Notes: generated by a model from the sequence alone, not told the origin. A DNA stretch of 64,000 nt from Megasphaera elsdenii (GCF_020539865.1 NZ_JAJBQV010000002.1:84376-148375); one strand, 5' to 3'; shown: positions 33,838 through 43,773, counted from the first letter of the stretch. Numbers and translations are program-made.

Positions 33838-34578
33838 TTAAGGGATGTCGTCGAAGAACCAGTCTTCCAGGGCCACGTTCGGCCTGTCCTTGTTGAGCAG
33901 GAAAGACCCGCCACATTCATCGACGACAGCATCGACAAGGGCGTCGACGCCGATATCGCTGCACAAATCCATTTCTTCTTTATATAAAAGGATGGGCATG
34001 AGTAGTTCCACTGTCGTACCATCGGCCATAGAAACGCCGCCCAGCTGGCCTTCAAACTGGACGATGACCAGGCCAGATAAGGCTGTATCCCCGGCAAAAG
34101 GCTCATGTTTTTCCGAATTGGGCAGGAGAAACCCATAGGACATCCACACATCATGGACGTGCGGGAACCGCCCCAGCTCCATGAGCAGCCAGATAGGCCA
34201 GGCTTCTTCGTCATTCAGAGAAATATCCCGGTCCTTGCGGAAAGGCCAATCGGCCGGCAAGATGAGGCAGAGTTCGCCGTAGCCTTCTTTCGCGGCCACA
34301 AATTCACCAGCCGGGTAATGCATGGGAGCGGCGCTCATGCCGATGGTATGAAGGAGATAGAAAGGTTCTTCTACCGTAGGATATAAGAGCTCTACGTCTA
34401 CAGCCAGCGGCGTCCCGTCCGGATCCTGGAAGACGCTCCACTGCCGACGGGGAAAGAGGCTATGGAAATAAGCCTGGACGGCGCGGCCATATTCTTCGTG
34501 AGACCGCTGTATCTTCAAGGTGTCCATCAAGGAAAAAAAGCGAGGCCATCGATAGGACGTAATCGGTAAGGTACTCAT
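33838..34578 (-). CDS. Suppressor-of-fused (SUFU) domain protein
   Basis: A 246-aa soluble protein matching bacterial SUFU-domain proteins: PVEEPFYLLHTIGMSAAPM-like central strands, ELCLILPADWPF, and EAWPIWLLMELGRFPH. Bacterial members are small single-domain proteins, some acting as immunity partners of toxins; no toxin gene is adjacent here. ATG 34578 follows AAAGGGGG. It lies downstream of a structured RNA with its own promoter (34764-34792), and 27 nt before the FAD-subunit gene, so it may head that operon. Confidence 0.7.
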   Translation of the reverse strand: MSTLPITSYRWPRFFSLMDTLKIQRSHEEYGRAVQAYFHSLFPRRQWSVFQDPDGTPLAVDVELLYPTVEEPFYLLHTIGMSAAPMHYPAGEFVAAKEGYGELCLILPADWPFRKDRDISLNDEEAWPIWLLMELGRFPHVHDVWMSYGFLLPNSEKHEPFAGDTALSGLVIVQFEGQLGGVSMADGTTVELLMPILLYKEEMDLCSDIGVDALVDAVVDECGGSFLLNKDRPNVALEDWFFDDIP

Positions 34579-34639
34579 CGAATCCCCCTTTTCGTTTATA
34601 GTCAGCTTCATTATACCATAAATGAGCCAGCTCTGGGCA

Positions 34640-34757
34640 ACCAAAAAGGGGCGCCGCGAACGCGAAGCCCCTCTCCACTATCATGACGATAGACTTTTTA
34701 GCCCTCATGGTTCGTGCCAGAGGGATTCACTGAATCTCATCGCCTGTTCAATTGACG
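34640..34757 (-). ncRNA. Structured leader RNA or small RNA of unknown family, ending in a terminator
   Basis: Reading minus from the expected start near 34757, successive stems are GATTC-AGT-GAATC, CCCTC...GAGGG with a 13-base loop, CTATC-GTCAT-GATAG, then GGGGC..CGCG-TT-CGCG..GCCCC followed by TTTTT (a terminator, about 34646-34672). The loop CTCTGG..AACC could also pair with GGTT..CCAGAG located just past the T run. It lies 60-180 nt upstream of the SUFU gene, so it may be a riboswitch-like leader or a free RNA. I could not match it to a known class; the opening GGCGATGAG resembles a fluoride riboswitch but the rest does not fit. Confidence 0.5.
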
Positions 34758-34763
34758 GGATAT

Positions 34764-34792
34764 ATCATATCAATAAATAGGAAAATTGTCAA
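34764..34792 (-). promoter_or_regulatory. Promoter of the structured RNA/SUFU transcript
   Basis: Reading minus: TTGACA (34792-34787), 17-bp spacer, TATGAT (34769-34764). Confidence 0.8.
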
Positions 34793-34888
34793 ATCACAGC
34801 GCCCCTGCGTGCCTTGTAAAAGGCAGTACGGTATAGTAGAATAAAAGAGAATAGAACGCACTATATTAACCGTAAAGGGATGACTACA

Positions 34889-35062
34889 TTGAAGGTACGC
34901 TGGGTAGAATTAAACCGTTTTGAAGCTGAACTTATCCTCGAATTCGCCTGCCAGCCCAAGGATGCTCCCGTTTCTGCCAGCCTATGCCGCATGATATTCC
35001 GCCATCTCGAAGGCCAGCCGGCACTGGCACAGAGCCAGACGGGAGTAAATAAGAAGACATAA
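34889..35062 (+). CDS. Small hypothetical protein
   Basis: A 57-residue frame starting at TTG 34889, nine bases after AAAGGG; an ATG at 34880 touches the ribosome site and is less likely. The sequence KVRWVELNRFEAELILEF looks like a compact alpha/beta fragment with no recognised motif. A terminator follows immediately (35065-35095), which supports a real transcript. Function unknown. Confidence 0.5.
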   Translation: MKVRWVELNRFEAELILEFACQPKDAPVSASLCRMIFRHLEGQPALAQSQTGVNKKT

Positions 35063-35064
35063 AA

Positions 35065-35095
35065 GGAGCTGTCGCATCGCGGCAGCTCCTTTTTT
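35065..35095. terminator. Bidirectional terminator (CAT-loop palindrome)
   Basis: GGAGCTGTCGC pairs with GCGGCAGCTCC around ATC, followed by six T on the plus strand and preceded by AAAA. It sits between convergent genes (small ORF and sdaAA). Confidence 0.88.
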
Positions 35096-35096
35096 C

Positions 35097-35981
35097 TCAC
35101 TCTTCCATCGCTTTTTCTAATCGCGCCGCGATGGCCTTCCCTGTTTCGGTCCGGGCCAGGCCGCCATCGGACGTTTCTTTCAGGGCAACCGGCATGAGGC
35201 GGCCGATTTCCGCCATGGCCGCAATGACCTCATCAGGCGGGATGACGCTCTTGATGCCAGCCAAAGCCATTTCAGCAGCTGCCAGGGCCTCGACGGCAAA
35301 GATGGCATTGCGCTTGACACAGGGCACTTCCACCAAGCCCGCTACGGGGTCACAGGCCAGACCCAAGGTGTTTTTCATGCACAGGGCGAAGGCCTGGAGA
35401 ATCGTATCACTATCTCCGCCGGCCATTTCGGCAACGGCAGCGGCTGCCATGGCCGCAGCTGTCCCACATTCAGCCTGGCAACCGCCGACAGCACCGGCGA
35501 CAGAGGCATTGCGGGAGACGACGGCGCCGATACCGGCTGCCGTGAACAAGGCATCGACCAGTACGGGACGGGGCGTCTGCATTTCTTCGGCAGCCGCCAT
35601 CATGACAGCCGGCACGATGCCGCAGGAGCCGGCCGTCGGGCAGGCAACGATTTTGAACATCTTGGCATTGGCTTCACTGATAGCCAACGCATAGACAGCG
35701 GCTTTATGTGCCAAAGGGCCCAGTAATTTCGGCGCCTTTTCAGCCATTTTATGGGCATCGCCGCCGACGAGACCGCTGACCGACTTTCCTAGGTCTTTCA
35801 TGCCGGCATCGATGGATTCCTGGAATACATCGAGACGGCTGGCCATGACGGCCCGTACTTTTTCTTCCAGTTCTTCTGACGACTCTACTTCATGACGCAC
35901 AACGATGTCTGACAGAGTCGTCTTTTCTTTTTCTGCCAGGGCCCACAAGTCATGAAGGGTCTTATATTCATATTTATACAT
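35097..35981 (-). CDS. sdaAA: L-serine dehydratase, alpha subunit (iron-sulfur)
   Basis: A 294-aa subunit carrying the 4Fe-4S catalytic centre that deaminates L-serine to pyruvate and ammonia. Cluster cysteines occur in ACPTAGSCG, GGCQAECGTA, LACDPVAG and EVPCVKRN. ATG 35981 follows AGGAGG; the frame is open further upstream but would overlap sdaAB. It lies 10 nt after sdaAB, the usual Firmicutes two-gene arrangement. Confidence 0.95.
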   Translation of the reverse strand: MYKYEYKTLHDLWALAEKEKTTLSDIVVRHEVESSEELEEKVRAVMASRLDVFQESIDAGMKDLGKSVSGLVGGDAHKMAEKAPKLLGPLAHKAAVYALAISEANAKMFKIVACPTAGSCGIVPAVMMAAAEEMQTPRPVLVDALFTAAGIGAVVSRNASVAGAVGGCQAECGTAAAMAAAAVAEMAGGDSDTILQAFALCMKNTLGLACDPVAGLVEVPCVKRNAIFAVEALAAAEMALAGIKSVIPPDEVIAAMAEIGRLMPVALKETSDGGLARTETGKAIAARLEKAMEE

Positions 35982-35991
35982 CTTGTTCCTC

Positions 35992-36651
35992 CTAGAGCGG
36001 CAGCAGCGTGACGACGCTTTCAATGGCTGTAATATTCTGTATCATGTGGACGATTTCGTTAGGGACGGGGCTGTCTGTGCAGACAATCATGACCGCTGTT
36101 TCATTCTTGGCACTGCGGAAGACGCGCATATTCGATACATTGATATGACCAATAGCCAGGACGGTCGTCGCCTGGGCGATGATGCCCGGCTGATCCTTGT
36201 GGACTGTAATCAGCGTGTGTTCTTCCCCGTTCAAGGCCACTTCTGCACCGTTGATTTCGCGGATTTCGATTTTACCGCCGCCTAGAGAAACGCCGAGTAC
36301 TTCCATAATCCGGCCAGATGCGCCAGTCATGGCGATGCGTACCGTATTGGGATGGTCCACTTCTTCATCGGACCGATGGAATTCAATATCCAGGCCCTGC
36401 TTTTCGGCAATGGCGAAGGACGTACGCAGGCAGACATCGTCAGCTGAAAAGCCGAGCAAGCCAGCTACGAGGGCCCGGTCTGTACCGTGGCCCTTATAAG
36501 TCTTGGCAAAAGAACCATAGACGGTGATGACCGCTTTTTTCGGTTCATCTTTCAAGATTTCCCGGGCCATGAGGCCGATCCGGGCGGCGCCTGCCGTGTG
36601 GGAACTGGAAGGCCCGATCATAACGGGACCGACCACATCAAAAACTCCCAT
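35992..36651 (-). CDS. sdaAB: L-serine dehydratase, beta subunit
   Basis: A 219-aa subunit with the N-terminal SDH domain (VVGPVMIGPSSSHTAGA) and a C-terminal ACT domain (TVHKDQPGIIAQATTVL) that may sense serine. ATG 36651 follows AAGGAGG. It begins 20 nt after the addA stop, so serine dehydratase and AddAB are probably on one mRNA. Confidence 0.94.
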   Translation of the reverse strand: MGVFDVVGPVMIGPSSSHTAGAARIGLMAREILKDEPKKAVITVYGSFAKTYKGHGTDRALVAGLLGFSADDVCLRTSFAIAEKQGLDIEFHRSDEEVDHPNTVRIAMTGASGRIMEVLGVSLGGGKIEIREINGAEVALNGEEHTLITVHKDQPGIIAQATTVLAIGHINVSNMRVFRSAKNETAVMIVCTDSPVPNEIVHMIQNITAIESVVTLLPL

Positions 36652-36671
36652 GAAAAAACCTCCTTACAGTT

Positions 36672-39600
36672 TTATAGTCTAATTTCTTTTTGCAGATGTA
36701 AGCTATAAATATACATTTCTTTGACGGGCCAGTGCGTAATCTGTTCGACAGCCCGCTTATATAATGCCAGCTGGACAGCATAGCGACGGCGGAAGGCGTC
36801 TGCCCTTTCCAGACGGTCTGACTTGTAGTCAACGAGGATCCAGGCATCATCTTCGCGGAAAAGGCAGTCGATGACACCTTGAATCAAAACCTGTTCCCCT
36901 GCTTCTATCTCAGGCAGGGGCTCGCCGCCGGATAAAAGGACCGTGAAGGGGTATTCCCGATGCAGCTCCGGCGACATGGCCATACGCCGGCCTAGATTGG
37001 ACTGGCAGAAAGCCGCCAGAACCGGCACAGAGACCAACTTCACCTCGTCCTGACTCAACAATCCCTGGCGAACAAAGGCGTCGATTTCACGACGCAAGGT
37101 TCCCGTCGTCTGGTCGGCAGCGGGCGTAATATACTGCAGGGCCTTGTGCAGAGCCGTCCCGCGCTGAGCCCCGCTGACAGCCTCTTCTTCCCCGGCCAGC
37201 CAGGACGGCAGAGAGGCAAAGGCATCCTCTTCGCCAGGCGCTGATGAGATGACGGCAGCCGCCGGGACAGACAGGTCTGCTTCTTCTTGCAATGCCTCGC
37301 TGTGCAGTTCTTGATATCGCCGCTTGACTTCGGATACGGAAAACTTAGCCGCTGTCCGGACAGCTTGGGGATACGCATACTGCCAAGATAACTGTTCATC
37401 CAGCCAGGCCGGTACCGGTGTCCCTGTCAAGTCACCGCGCCGCAGGTTCTCCAGCCGCGGTTCACTGGCACAGACACCTTCTTCAACAGCCGCTGCCGCA
37501 GTAGCATAAGCGATGCGTACCTGCCAAACCGTATCCTGCCAGGCCGCACCAGGACGGGCATAATCAGCATCGGCCTTGCCCCCGAAGGGAGCCAGGGCGG
37601 CCGGCATGACCCAATCGAAATACGATTTAGCCTGAGCCGGATTGAGGCGGCTCGTCCAGCGCTGCCAGTCGCGGTCGATATGACTGCTATGTCCCGTCAG
37701 GATGAGCTGGTCCCTAGCGCGAGTCATAGCAACATAGAGGATGCGCTCTTCTTCTGCCGTCCCTTCCCAGCGCAGCTGAGCCGCAATGCCGCTCCAGATG
37801 AGCGTAGGATAGGACATGCGCCATTCCGGGTCGTACTGCTTGAGGCCGATGCCCAAACGGTTATGAAAGAGTATCTGATCCTGCGTGTCTCGGCGATTGA
37901 AGGCTTTGCCCAAATCGGCGACGAAGACGACGGGAAATTCTAGTCCCTTGCTCTTATGAATACTCATGATGCGCACGACGTCTTCCTTTTCGCTGACGAC
38001 TTTAGCCGGTGCCAGATCCAGGCCGTCTTCTTTCATCTTATCCATGAGCTGCAAGTAACGGAACAGACCGCGAAACCCAGCTTCTTCGTACTGCCGTGCC
38101 CGATCGTACAGGGCTTTCAAGTTGGCCTGGCGCACATCGCCACCGGGCATAGCCCCGACGAAATCGACATAGGCCGTATCATCGTACAGGCGCTGCAAGA
38201 GTTCCGCTACACCGTGACGGCGACTGTACGTACGCCACAAATCAAAGTTGTCCATGAACTGCTGCAAGTCTTCTTTCTCATCCACTCCATCAGGCAGAGA
38301 AGCGGCAAAGGCTGGCAGGTTCTGCCACAACGTCCCGTCACCGGCCAAGCGGACGCCGGCTAGGGCCGTCTCATCCAAGCCGACCAAAGGCGACCGTAAG
38401 ACGGCCGCCATGGCCAGGTCCTGTTCAGGGTTATCGATGCAACGCAGGAGAGCCAGCATAACCTGAACTTCGACGGCAGCAAAATAACCACCGCTCTGTT
38501 CAGCATACGATGGGATGCCCCCTTCTTGCAAGGCTTGGATGAGGACATTGGCCTTGCCGGCCATGGAGCGCAGGAGAATGACGATATGGCGATAAGACAA
38601 GGGCTCCAGCGTTCCATCCTTGCGGGCTGCCATACGGCCACTGGCCATGAGCTCGCCGATGCGGCCAGCAATAAAGCGGCATTCCTTTTCAAAAGCCGTG
38701 CTGCCGTCGTCGTCTTCCTCGTCACTCGGTGTCGGCACGATGTCGACCTCAACAGGTCCGCCAATCCAGCGTTCATCGTCCGGTGCCGGCCGGCCGGCAT
38801 AGAGTTTTTCCCGTTCACCATAATCCATGCCAGCTGCATCTGCCGTCATGGCCCGCGAAAAGACAGCGTTCACGGCGTCGAGGATGACCGGGACGCTGCG
38901 GAAGTTCCGCCCCAAGTCGATACAGCGCTGCACGGCCTTTTCGTCGCGGCTGAAGGACTGGTACTTATCCAGGAACAGCGTCGGGTCGGCCAGGCGGAAG
39001 CGATAAATGCTCTGTTTGATGTCGCCGACCATAAAGCGATTATCCTCGCTAGAAACGAGGCGGGTAATGAGTTCCTGGACGCCGTTCGTATCCTGGTACT
39101 CGTCGATGAAGACCTCTTCATACTGGCTGCGCAATTCTTCGGCTGCCGCCGACGGCACAGCCTGTCCCGGCGATGCTTCAGGGACCAAGAGGATTTGCAA
39201 GCAGAAATGTTCCAAATCGCTGAAATCAATCCAACCTTTTTCCTTCTTCGCCGCCCCATAAGCCTTGGCAAAATCTAAAGTCAGCGTCACTAAGCCCTCC
39301 ATGACGGGTTTCATGGCCCGCATGCCATCGAGCCATTCTTCCGGTGTCGCCGAAAAATAGACGGGCTGCAAGGTCTTGGTCACGTCTTTCTTTACCTCAT
39401 CGCGCACTTTCTTGCACCGCTCCCAGACGGCTTTATCGTCATCAGATAACTTCCGCAGTGCCTTCAGGCGCGGAAAATCAATGGCCCGGACAAAACGACT
39501 CAAATCATTCCAAGACTGGGCCTGGGCAGCCTGCCGGAGTGCTGCCTGTTCGGCGACGAAGGTATCACAGACCGGCCCAAAGGCCTCGCGCTGCCTCAAG

Positions 39601-40307
39601 TGGTAGAGTATGCCTTCATAAAGGCGGGCATCTTCTTCGAGGATGCGGCGGACGGCATCTTTAATCGGACCGGCCCAGACCATATCGTCAATGACAGCCT
39701 CTGGCGCCACATCATAAGCCCGGGTAGCTTCTTTCAACCAATATTCCGGCCAGGCCAAACTACGGGCATAAGTATACATGCGGCTCACCGTATCCATGAG
39801 GACGTCATCGCCGCGGTCGCTGCCAAACATATCGGCCAGCGGATAGAGGACAGCTGCCTTTTCATCGTCTTCATAGTAGGATAAGAAGACATCCTCCAGG
39901 ACTTGGCGCCGCAAAAGATTCAATTCTTCTTCGCCGGCAATGGAAAAAGCCGGATCCAAGTCGATAGTATAAAAATACTTACGAATGACATGCTGACAAA
40001 AAGCATGGAGCGTCGAAATCTGGGCCGATGGCAATAAGGCCAGCTGCCGTTCGACGCGGGGATCCTTCGTTTCCGACAAGGCCTTCATCAAGGCCGTCCC
40101 GATGCGGTCACGCATTTCGGCAGCAGCAGCCTTGGTAAAGGTGACGACCAATAATTCTGTAATATCAACGGGATATTCCTTGTCCAGGAGGCGGCGGATG
40201 ATGCGTTCCACCAAAACAGCCGTCTTCCCGGAACCAGCTGCCGCCGACAGGAGCAGCGTCTGCCCCCGGCTATCGATGGCTGCCTGCTGCTCGTTAGTCC
40301 ATGCCAT
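36672..40307 (-). CDS. addA: ATP-dependent helicase/nuclease AddA
   Basis: A 1,211-aa UvrD-type 3'-5' helicase with a C-terminal RecB-family nuclease. LLSAAAGSGKTAVLVERI is Walker A near residue 25, VVTFTKAAAAEMRDRI motif Ia, FIDEYQDTNGVQ motif II, VRIMSIHKSKGLEFPVVFV motif V, LYVAMTRARDQL motif VI, and GVIDCLFRE plus ILVDYKSDR the nuclease site. It works with AddB on double-strand break ends at Chi-like sites. ATG 40307 is chosen because AAGGAG lies 9 nt upstream; it overlaps the addB end by 14 nt. Confidence 0.95.
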   Translation of the reverse strand: MAWTNEQQAAIDSRGQTLLLSAAAGSGKTAVLVERIIRRLLDKEYPVDITELLVVTFTKAAAAEMRDRIGTALMKALSETKDPRVERQLALLPSAQISTLHAFCQHVIRKYFYTIDLDPAFSIAGEEELNLLRRQVLEDVFLSYYEDDEKAAVLYPLADMFGSDRGDDVLMDTVSRMYTYARSLAWPEYWLKEATRAYDVAPEAVIDDMVWAGPIKDAVRRILEEDARLYEGILYHLRQREAFGPVCDTFVAEQAALRQAAQAQSWNDLSRFVRAIDFPRLKALRKLSDDDKAVWERCKKVRDEVKKDVTKTLQPVYFSATPEEWLDGMRAMKPVMEGLVTLTLDFAKAYGAAKKEKGWIDFSDLEHFCLQILLVPEASPGQAVPSAAAEELRSQYEEVFIDEYQDTNGVQELITRLVSSEDNRFMVGDIKQSIYRFRLADPTLFLDKYQSFSRDEKAVQRCIDLGRNFRSVPVILDAVNAVFSRAMTADAAGMDYGEREKLYAGRPAPDDERWIGGPVEVDIVPTPSDEEDDDGSTAFEKECRFIAGRIGELMASGRMAARKDGTLEPLSYRHIVILLRSMAGKANVLIQALQEGGIPSYAEQSGGYFAAVEVQVMLALLRCIDNPEQDLAMAAVLRSPLVGLDETALAGVRLAGDGTLWQNLPAFAASLPDGVDEKEDLQQFMDNFDLWRTYSRRHGVAELLQRLYDDTAYVDFVGAMPGGDVRQANLKALYDRARQYEEAGFRGLFRYLQLMDKMKEDGLDLAPAKVVSEKEDVVRIMSIHKSKGLEFPVVFVADLGKAFNRRDTQDQILFHNRLGIGLKQYDPEWRMSYPTLIWSGIAAQLRWEGTAEEERILYVAMTRARDQLILTGHSSHIDRDWQRWTSRLNPAQAKSYFDWVMPAALAPFGGKADADYARPGAAWQDTVWQVRIAYATAAAAVEEGVCASEPRLENLRRGDLTGTPVPAWLDEQLSWQYAYPQAVRTAAKFSVSEVKRRYQELHSEALQEEADLSVPAAAVISSAPGEEDAFASLPSWLAGEEEAVSGAQRGTALHKALQYITPAADQTTGTLRREIDAFVRQGLLSQDEVKLVSVPVLAAFCQSNLGRRMAMSPELHREYPFTVLLSGGEPLPEIEAGEQVLIQGVIDCLFREDDAWILVDYKSDRLERADAFRRRYAVQLALYKRAVEQITHWPVKEMYIYSLHLQKEIRL

Positions 40308-43300
40308 GCTCGTCATCTCCTTCATCAAACATCGTTCGTATCATCGTGTCTTTATCTTCCCTGCCAGCAGCGTCATAAGTATTGCCGGAAACAGCGACAT
40401 CGAACCGGCAGACTGGCCGGTACGGACAATAGCTGCACGGCGCCTGATGGCCCATGAGGATAGGATGGATAGAAATATCACCGTCGCCAATATGGCCGGC
40501 AATATGGCGTATCTGCCGAGCCGCCCAGTCGAGCAGGTGGCTCCATCCCGCTTCATTATAAAGCGTATGGGACGAATCGCTTAGGGTCCCGTCTTTTTTC
40601 AGCCGCAAGTTGAGAAAATCGGAAAAGCCTTGCATCGACGTATCCAGCTGCTGCATGACCTGGCCATCATCGAGGTAGAAACCAGTCAGCTTCCCTTTGG
40701 CATCGTAGAGTTTCTTCTTGTCTTCATCACTGACGCGGTATTCCAGAGACACCTTATCATTTCGGACGTAACAGTATAGGACGGCAGCCGGAATGGCATC
40801 CCAGCCAATATTGAGCAGGGCTACGAACATATACGTCAAAAGCTGCAGTTCCAAGCCCGTGAAAATCTGACTGATATCGAGCTGTTTCCGACCGGACTTA
40901 TAGTCGATGATGACGACGTATTTATGGTCCCCTTGGCGCAGCGTATCGATACGGTCGATCTGGCCGGTAACGACGACGTGCAGCCCATTTTTCAAGGTGA
41001 ACCGCAGCGCTTCCCAAGGACTACCCGGACGGCCGAAGGATTTTTCCAGCCCTTCCATATGGAAATCGGAAACGGCACTGAAGGCGCTGAGACGGCGCAC
41101 GGTCCGGGTCAGGGTCTGGATGAGGCGTTCCTTGATCTGGGCAAAATAGGCATTGGACATGAGAATATCGTGCTGGACTTGCGGCACCAGTTCATCTGTC
41201 GCCTGGCGGCAGATAGCCGGGACGTCCGCATCGGAAATATCATGCCATTGTTTCTTTTCTCGTAATAACCGTTCCCCGATGATGCGCAGAGCACCGTGGA
41301 CCAGCATGCCTAAGTCCGGCGCGGCAAACTGATAGCGCGGCCGTTCTTCCAACCCGAGGCCATAGCGGGAAAAATAAGCGAAAGGACAACTGCGGTACTG
41401 CTCAAACTTAGTGACCGATCCGCGCAGCGTCCCGTCAGGCGCAAATAGTCGACGTACTAGCGGCTCCGGCAGGGTAACAGGCAGATTCGTATGGAACAAG
41501 CCCTGTACAGCACGCACCGCCTGATGGCGCCAGCCATGCTGCCAGGCCCAGTCATAGAAGGCCCACCAGATGTCCCCGACGGCTTCGCCAGCCGCAGCTG
41601 GCCGCAAATGGCCAGGCAGATAATCTAAGGCCGCCGGCAGGGCCAGCAAATAGTCCCCTTCCCGGCCGGGCTGTACCTTGGCCTCTTGGCGCAGGATATC
41701 GGCTACATAGCCTTTATCCCGGAGCTGATGGATCCATGATGCTTTTTCCATGGCACTGCCGTCATCGTCAGCGACGACGTAAGATATGATGAACCGTTCG
41801 CTGGCCCGGGTCGCCCCTAAATAGAACAGAAACCGTTCCTGGAAAGAGCGGAAACGGCTCCCCGGTCCGAGGACGATACCCATATCCGCCAAGCTGTGCC
41901 GTTCTTTATCGCTGAATAGCCCTTCTTCCTGGCTATGCTGTGGGAAGACGCCATCATTGACGCCACAGAGAAAGACGACTTTAGCCTGCATCGTATAGCC
42001 TCGTTCTATAGTCGTCAGCGTGACATGGTCCAGCGTCGGCGGGATGAGGCTGAATTTCAAGCTGGCCAGGCCGTCTTCGACGATTTGGGCAAATTCATCG
42101 AGATTCGCTTCATCGTCGCCGCAGAGACCGACGACTTCATTGAGGAACGTCCCAATACGCTTCCAGACCTGTTCATGTTCCTTCCCTTCTTCAGTAAGGC
42201 CCGACTGTTCATCTTCTTCCTGCCACTGGCGCAACACCGACGGGATACCCAGACGGCACAACCATTGATACAACAACGTGCACCAGTCTCGCAGGCTATG
42301 CACATCCTGAGCTTCTTCCCAACAAGGGCGCAGGATATCCTGCACGTGCTGACGTATATCATTCATGCGTTGGAGGTGCGCTTCTTCCCGTTCGTCCATA
42401 ATCTGGGGCTGTTCCTGCCGGCGGCCATAGGTCCACTCGCCGTCCCTCAGCCAGTGACGGCCCTGGATGCCGTAAGCGAGACAATAGTTTTCCAAATCAT
42501 CGACGTCATGACGGCTGACAGGAAAAAGGTCCGTCTTGAGCAGGCGGAAGAGCGACTCATGGGACCAACGGCTGCGGAAAACGCCAAACAAGGCGGAAAT
42601 GGCCTCGGCTGCGGGATGGCTGGTCATGGGCCGGCGATAGTCACTGAAACAAGGAATCCCATAGCGCCGGAAAATGCGTTCGACCCGATGATGGTACAAA
42701 TCGCTCGTCCGGGCCAGGACCAGGAAATCACGATAACGATAGCCCTGATGGCAAAGAGCTACTATTTTCCGGGCAACGCTGTCGATTTCGCCATCCCGGT
42801 CGGGACATTCCCAAATTTCCAAAGCCGATACGGGCCGATCCATGACGGCTGGGACGGTCTGGAAGAAGGCATTGCAAAAGGCCGTCAGCGGGCCAGCCGG
42901 TCGTTTTTCGACGACAGCCGTTTCCATATGGGGAAAGAGGGCCTTTACATCGCGATAGACTTCGTAAGCCCGATGGAACAAGGCCGTTTCCCGCCGCTGC
43001 TGTGTCAAGTGCGCTTCATCAATGGTCAAGGTAATCGTCACCTGTGAAGCTACGCGCTCAATCTGCCGCAGGATTTCCATCTGCTGCGGTGTAAACCACT
43101 GGAAGCCATCGACCCAGACGCAAGCGCCTTGGAGGAAGGAATAATGGCCGACTTCCCGGGCCAGCAGAGTCATCGTATCATCAGCCGAGCCGAAATGGTC
43201 TGCCAAAAAAGCCTGATACGCTTCATAGAGCCTGGAAATATCTTCCAGCTTGTGCGATAGCGTCGGACTGGGAGCGGTTTCTGCGGCCTGGCGCAACGCT

Positions 43301-43701
43301 TCTGGCGTAACGCAGAAAGACCGGCATTCCCATAAGAAACGACCTGCTGTATCGGCAAAATTCGGCTGTCTGGCCGCCGTCTGCAAAACAGAAAATTCTT
43401 TTTCTCCTTTATGTAGCAAGCGCTGCAAAATGATTTTACGGGCTAGCTCTGACAGCGACGCATGTTCCAAGCCCCGTTCCTGGAAGACTTTATAAGCCAG
43501 ACGGGAAAAGCCGACGACCTGCGTCCCGAAAAATCCCTGTCCAATCGAACTTTCGGCCAAGTGCCGTTCGGCACCATACGTCGCCTGGTCCGGGACAAGG
43601 AGCAGGGCCTTGCCGCCGGCATCAGCGCAGGCCTGTATCTCCCGATAACACTGCGTAGACTTGCCGCTTCCCGCTTTGCCCAATAATACTGTAACGGCCA
43701 T
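40294..43701 (-). CDS. addB: ATP-dependent nuclease AddB
   Basis: A 1,135-aa partner of AddA with inactivated helicase fold and active 5'-strand nuclease. LLGKAGSGKSTQCYREI is the N-terminal Walker A; KYVVIIDYKSGRKQLD the nuclease motif. Cys in QYRSCPFAYFSRYGL plus CSYCPYRPVC near the C-terminus form the AddB 4Fe-4S site. ATG 43701 follows AAGGAGG. It is first gene of addB-addA-sdaAB-sdaAA. Confidence 0.94.
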   Translation of the reverse strand: MAVTVLLGKAGSGKSTQCYREIQACADAGGKALLLVPDQATYGAERHLAESSIGQGFFGTQVVGFSRLAYKVFQERGLEHASLSELARKIILQRLLHKGEKEFSVLQTAARQPNFADTAGRFLWECRSFCVTPEALRQAAETAPSPTLSHKLEDISRLYEAYQAFLADHFGSADDTMTLLAREVGHYSFLQGACVWVDGFQWFTPQQMEILRQIERVASQVTITLTIDEAHLTQQRRETALFHRAYEVYRDVKALFPHMETAVVEKRPAGPLTAFCNAFFQTVPAVMDRPVSALEIWECPDRDGEIDSVARKIVALCHQGYRYRDFLVLARTSDLYHHRVERIFRRYGIPCFSDYRRPMTSHPAAEAISALFGVFRSRWSHESLFRLLKTDLFPVSRHDVDDLENYCLAYGIQGRHWLRDGEWTYGRRQEQPQIMDEREEAHLQRMNDIRQHVQDILRPCWEEAQDVHSLRDWCTLLYQWLCRLGIPSVLRQWQEEDEQSGLTEEGKEHEQVWKRIGTFLNEVVGLCGDDEANLDEFAQIVEDGLASLKFSLIPPTLDHVTLTTIERGYTMQAKVVFLCGVNDGVFPQHSQEEGLFSDKERHSLADMGIVLGPGSRFRSFQERFLFYLGATRASERFIISYVVADDDGSAMEKASWIHQLRDKGYVADILRQEAKVQPGREGDYLLALPAALDYLPGHLRPAAAGEAVGDIWWAFYDWAWQHGWRHQAVRAVQGLFHTNLPVTLPEPLVRRLFAPDGTLRGSVTKFEQYRSCPFAYFSRYGLGLEERPRYQFAAPDLGMLVHGALRIIGERLLREKKQWHDISDADVPAICRQATDELVPQVQHDILMSNAYFAQIKERLIQTLTRTVRRLSAFSAVSDFHMEGLEKSFGRPGSPWEALRFTLKNGLHVVVTGQIDRIDTLRQGDHKYVVIIDYKSGRKQLDISQIFTGLELQLLTYMFVALLNIGWDAIPAAVLYCYVRNDKVSLEYRVSDEDKKKLYDAKGKLTGFYLDDGQVMQQLDTSMQGFSDFLNLRLKKDGTLSDSSHTLYNEAGWSHLLDWAARQIRHIAGHIGDGDISIHPILMGHQAPCSYCPYRPVCRFDVAVSGNTYDAAGREDKDTMIRTMFDEGDDEHGMD

Positions 43702-43773
43702 GAACGTACCTCCTTACATAAAAAAATCAATTATCTTTATTATACCCGATTTCCACTGGAAAAGAACAACAAA

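Noticed and set aside
34640..34757. Fluoride (crcB) riboswitch
   Set aside because: Only the opening GGCGATGAG matches; the downstream strand that should pair with it and the conserved core are missing, and the nearest gene is not a fluoride exporter.
41935..43047. Plus-strand open frame of about 370 codons opposite addB
   Set aside because: Antisense shadow of addB with no start signal or recognisable motif.
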